A stretch of DNA of 5,887 nucleotides, taken from assembly GCA_026415535.1 (NCBI GenBank), contig JAOAGX010000150.1:1-5887 (forward strand). The letters are read 5' to 3'. A program made the position numbers and the translations under genes. Within the stretch, counting starts at the first letter, position 1, and the number at the start of each line of letters is the position of its first letter. Shown one piece after another: positions 4,156 through 5,887 of this stretch. The DNA is from Armatimonadota bacterium. GTDB taxonomy: Bacteria > Armatimonadota > UBA5829. The notes under the pieces are model-generated. The model searched no databases and was not told the origin of the DNA. It was given only the letters and a program-made list of their open reading frames with translations.

Positions 4156-5862
4156 ATGCTTCGAGCTTTCTGGACTTGGTTACCCTTCGCAAGCGGGACG
4201 TATCGCGCATTCGACGAGCCGTTTGCCTATGCGCACAATCGCTGGTTTTTCGACAAGAGTATTTGGCAGAGGATGTTCAGGACGATGAACTCTTGCGGTT
4301 TCAACGCGGTTGTGTTTGCGAACACACATCCGTTTCCGTTTATGGTCGATCTGCCTGCTTACCCGGATGCGCGCGTGATAAGCGAGGAGGATCTGCGTGG
4401 ATACCAGCAGATGTGCCACTGGATATTTGAAACCGCTATCGAATACGATATGGCGCCGTTTCTGTTGTTCTTCTCGATCTATTTTCCCGTGCCGATGCTG
4501 GAATCGCGCGGCATTGATCCTGCTGAGGCCTCAAAGCCGACCGACCTTGCTTTCGAATACACCCATTATTGTGTTCGAGAGCTTCTTGCCACATATCCCG
4601 AGCTTGCTGGGGTGTTCGCAGATGCAAGCGAAGCAGTCTATCAACCGACCGATCTTCCGGGTTATTCGTCTCGGACGCGGTTCCTTCAACAAGCGGTGGT
4701 CGACTCAGTTGACGCTGTCCGCCCCGACGCCGCTCTTTATCTTCGAGGTTGGTGCGGCAGTGCCAAGGACTTCGTATCGGGAATTAAGCGGCGAGCTGGA
4801 AGACCGTTGGTTTTCTCGGTGAAGTATACATACGAGCACCTGGTTGATCCAAACCCAGACCCAGTATTTCGCGAGTGGGTCGAGTTTGCAGGCGCGCCAA
4901 ACGTTGCTGCCGAACTTTGGATATCCAACTTCGAGCCCTGGACGAGCTTTTCGTACGATACAGCCGAGGGAATACTTGATAACCTTAAAGACCTCGGCTG
5001 CGTTGGGTTTTCGATCCATCCGCTGTCGCTATACGAGTGGCCGCGCACATCCGATACCGGGTTCCGATACCAGTTTCAGCGCGATCTGGTGTGGTACAGC
5101 GTTTGGGGAGGTGCTGGGTTTGATCGTTTGCTTAATCAGGGCCAGCCCAAGTGGTTGCTGAGGAACCAAAAGCTCATCCACGGTTTCCAGGCAGCCTCGC
5201 GAATTATGGAGCTGTTGGCTTTATATTTCGCCGGAGACAAGCAGAACCAGTGGCACCCTCAGTTTTGTTCTATTCGTGACTACGACGGCGCGCCGCCGCA
5301 TCTTTTCTCGATCGAAGACATGCTTCACCTCGACGACCAGCCTGTTTTTAATGGTAGAGATTGGTGGCATGAGATAACTGGTGACAAGGTGGTTCACCTG
5401 GCCGAGTATGTAGAGTCCGGTACCCCCGGCGATGCTTACGGTCCGGAGGAACTTATCGAGGAGCTTACGGACCTTGCTGAGCAAGCGGTTTCAGCGGGGG
5501 AAACTGGTATGAGAAGCGCTTCCGGCGAGAAGGAGCTGCCGTCGTTTGCACGAGATGCGTTTTGTATGGGAAGGCTTGGCGAGTTCTACGTTGAGCGACT
5601 GAGAGCGGCACTTGCACACGCGCGAGGTGAGGACGCCGAAGCCCTGGAACATATGTCCCGCGCGCTCGGTCTCTATCGAGATATTCGCAGTGTTGATCGG
5701 TTCCACCGTGCCCCATTCAGAGTCATAACCGGCCGTTGTGCCCTAATATGTGACTGGATCGACGTGATCCACGCTTTAGAGTCGGAGTATGAGGACGCAT
5801 CCAAGGGCGAGTTTAAACTCGGAATCAACTACCCGATAGGAGCACTCGAAGGCGTGCCCTGA
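4156..5862 (+). CDS. Uncharacterised glycoside-hydrolase-like TIM-barrel protein
   Basis: I do not recognise the exact family of this 568-residue protein. It opens MLRAFWTWLPFASGTY with no signal peptide or lipobox, so it is probably cytoplasmic. The first 330 or so residues read as a barrel with alternating strands and helices: GFNAVVFANTHPF (48-60), APFLLFFSIYF (100-110), AGVFADASEA (151-160), ALYLRGWCG (193-201), PLVFSVKYTYEH (217-228), AAELWISNFEPW (251-262) and VGFSIHPLSLYEWPR (283-297). Asp156 or Glu159, Glu254 or Glu260 and Glu294 sit at strand ends and are candidate catalytic acids. The VKY...ELWISNFEPW order loosely recalls GH67 or GH115 alpha-glucuronidases, but this is a resemblance by eye only. 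Residues 410-545 are mainly helical. The start is supported by GAGGG 5 nt upstream and by a good promoter. It is separated from the upstream genes by the repeat region. A glycosidase role is inferred; a non-catalytic or other TIM-barrel enzyme is possible. Confidence 0.72.
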   Translation: MLRAFWTWLPFASGTYRAFDEPFAYAHNRWFFDKSIWQRMFRTMNSCGFNAVVFANTHPFPFMVDLPAYPDARVISEEDLRGYQQMCHWIFETAIEYDMAPFLLFFSIYFPVPMLESRGIDPAEASKPTDLAFEYTHYCVRELLATYPELAGVFADASEAVYQPTDLPGYSSRTRFLQQAVVDSVDAVRPDAALYLRGWCGSAKDFVSGIKRRAGRPLVFSVKYTYEHLVDPNPDPVFREWVEFAGAPNVAAELWISNFEPWTSFSYDTAEGILDNLKDLGCVGFSIHPLSLYEWPRTSDTGFRYQFQRDLVWYSVWGGAGFDRLLNQGQPKWLLRNQKLIHGFQAASRIMELLALYFAGDKQNQWHPQFCSIRDYDGAPPHLFSIEDMLHLDDQPVFNGRDWWHEITGDKVVHLAEYVESGTPGDAYGPEELIEELTDLAEQAVSAGETGMRSASGEKELPSFARDAFCMGRLGEFYVERLRAALAHARGEDAEALEHMSRALGLYRDIRSVDRFHRAPFRVITGRCALICDWIDVIHALESEYEDASKGEFKLGINYPIGALEGVP

Positions 5863-5887
5863 TTGTAAACATTATGTCCATGCGCGG

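Noticed and set aside
5863..5887. Terminator or next gene start after the glycosidase-like gene
   Set aside because: Only 25 bases remain; there is no hairpin with T-tract and no ribosome binding site with a start codon that I can support.

Overview
The window looks like the end of a contig from a bacterial, probably metagenomic, assembly. Its first 19 bases are exactly the Tn5 mosaic-end (Nextera) adapter, so the real sequence starts at base 20, inside a gene. GC content is moderate, Shine-Dalgarno sites are strong and one gene uses a TTG start. The mix of a symporter, stand-alone FtcD, sugar-isomerase-like TIM barrel and glycosidase-like protein, plus a GAGCGAAGCGAAGGATCT-type intergenic motif, would suit Armatimonadota, Planctomycetota or a similar heterotrophic phylum. 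That placement is a low-confidence inference; no marker gene is present.

Layout: (1) 20-1714 (+), 5'-truncated sodium:solute symporter with an unusual PDZ-like domain inserted in a predicted extracytoplasmic loop; (2) 1740-2645 (+), ftcD, a single-domain glutamate formimidoyltransferase, 25 bp downstream and probably in the same transcript; (3) 2656-3480 (-), a sugar phosphate isomerase/epimerase-like TIM barrel that converges on ftcD with only 10 bp between the stops, where a short hairpin overlaps both stop codons; (4) 3481-4155, an intergenic region of about 675 bp holding a candidate promoter and inverted repeat for the minus-strand gene, a 23-bp tandem repeat array with dimeric higher-order structure, and a candidate promoter and structured leader for the next gene; (5) 4156-5862 (+), a large uncharacterised protein that reads like a cytoplasmic glycoside-hydrolase-type TIM barrel with a helical C-terminal region.

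Functionally, the symporter and FtcD probably form one unit that imports a small solute and feeds one-carbon or histidine-derived nitrogen metabolism. The isomerase-like and glycosidase-like genes are transcribed away from the repeat array in opposite directions and fit intracellular carbohydrate catabolism, but nothing in the sequence ties them to a specific substrate. I found no defence system, mobile-element gene, CRISPR array, tRNA or rRNA. The most unusual items are the PDZ-bearing symporter, the ordered repeat array and the unassigned glycosidase-like protein.
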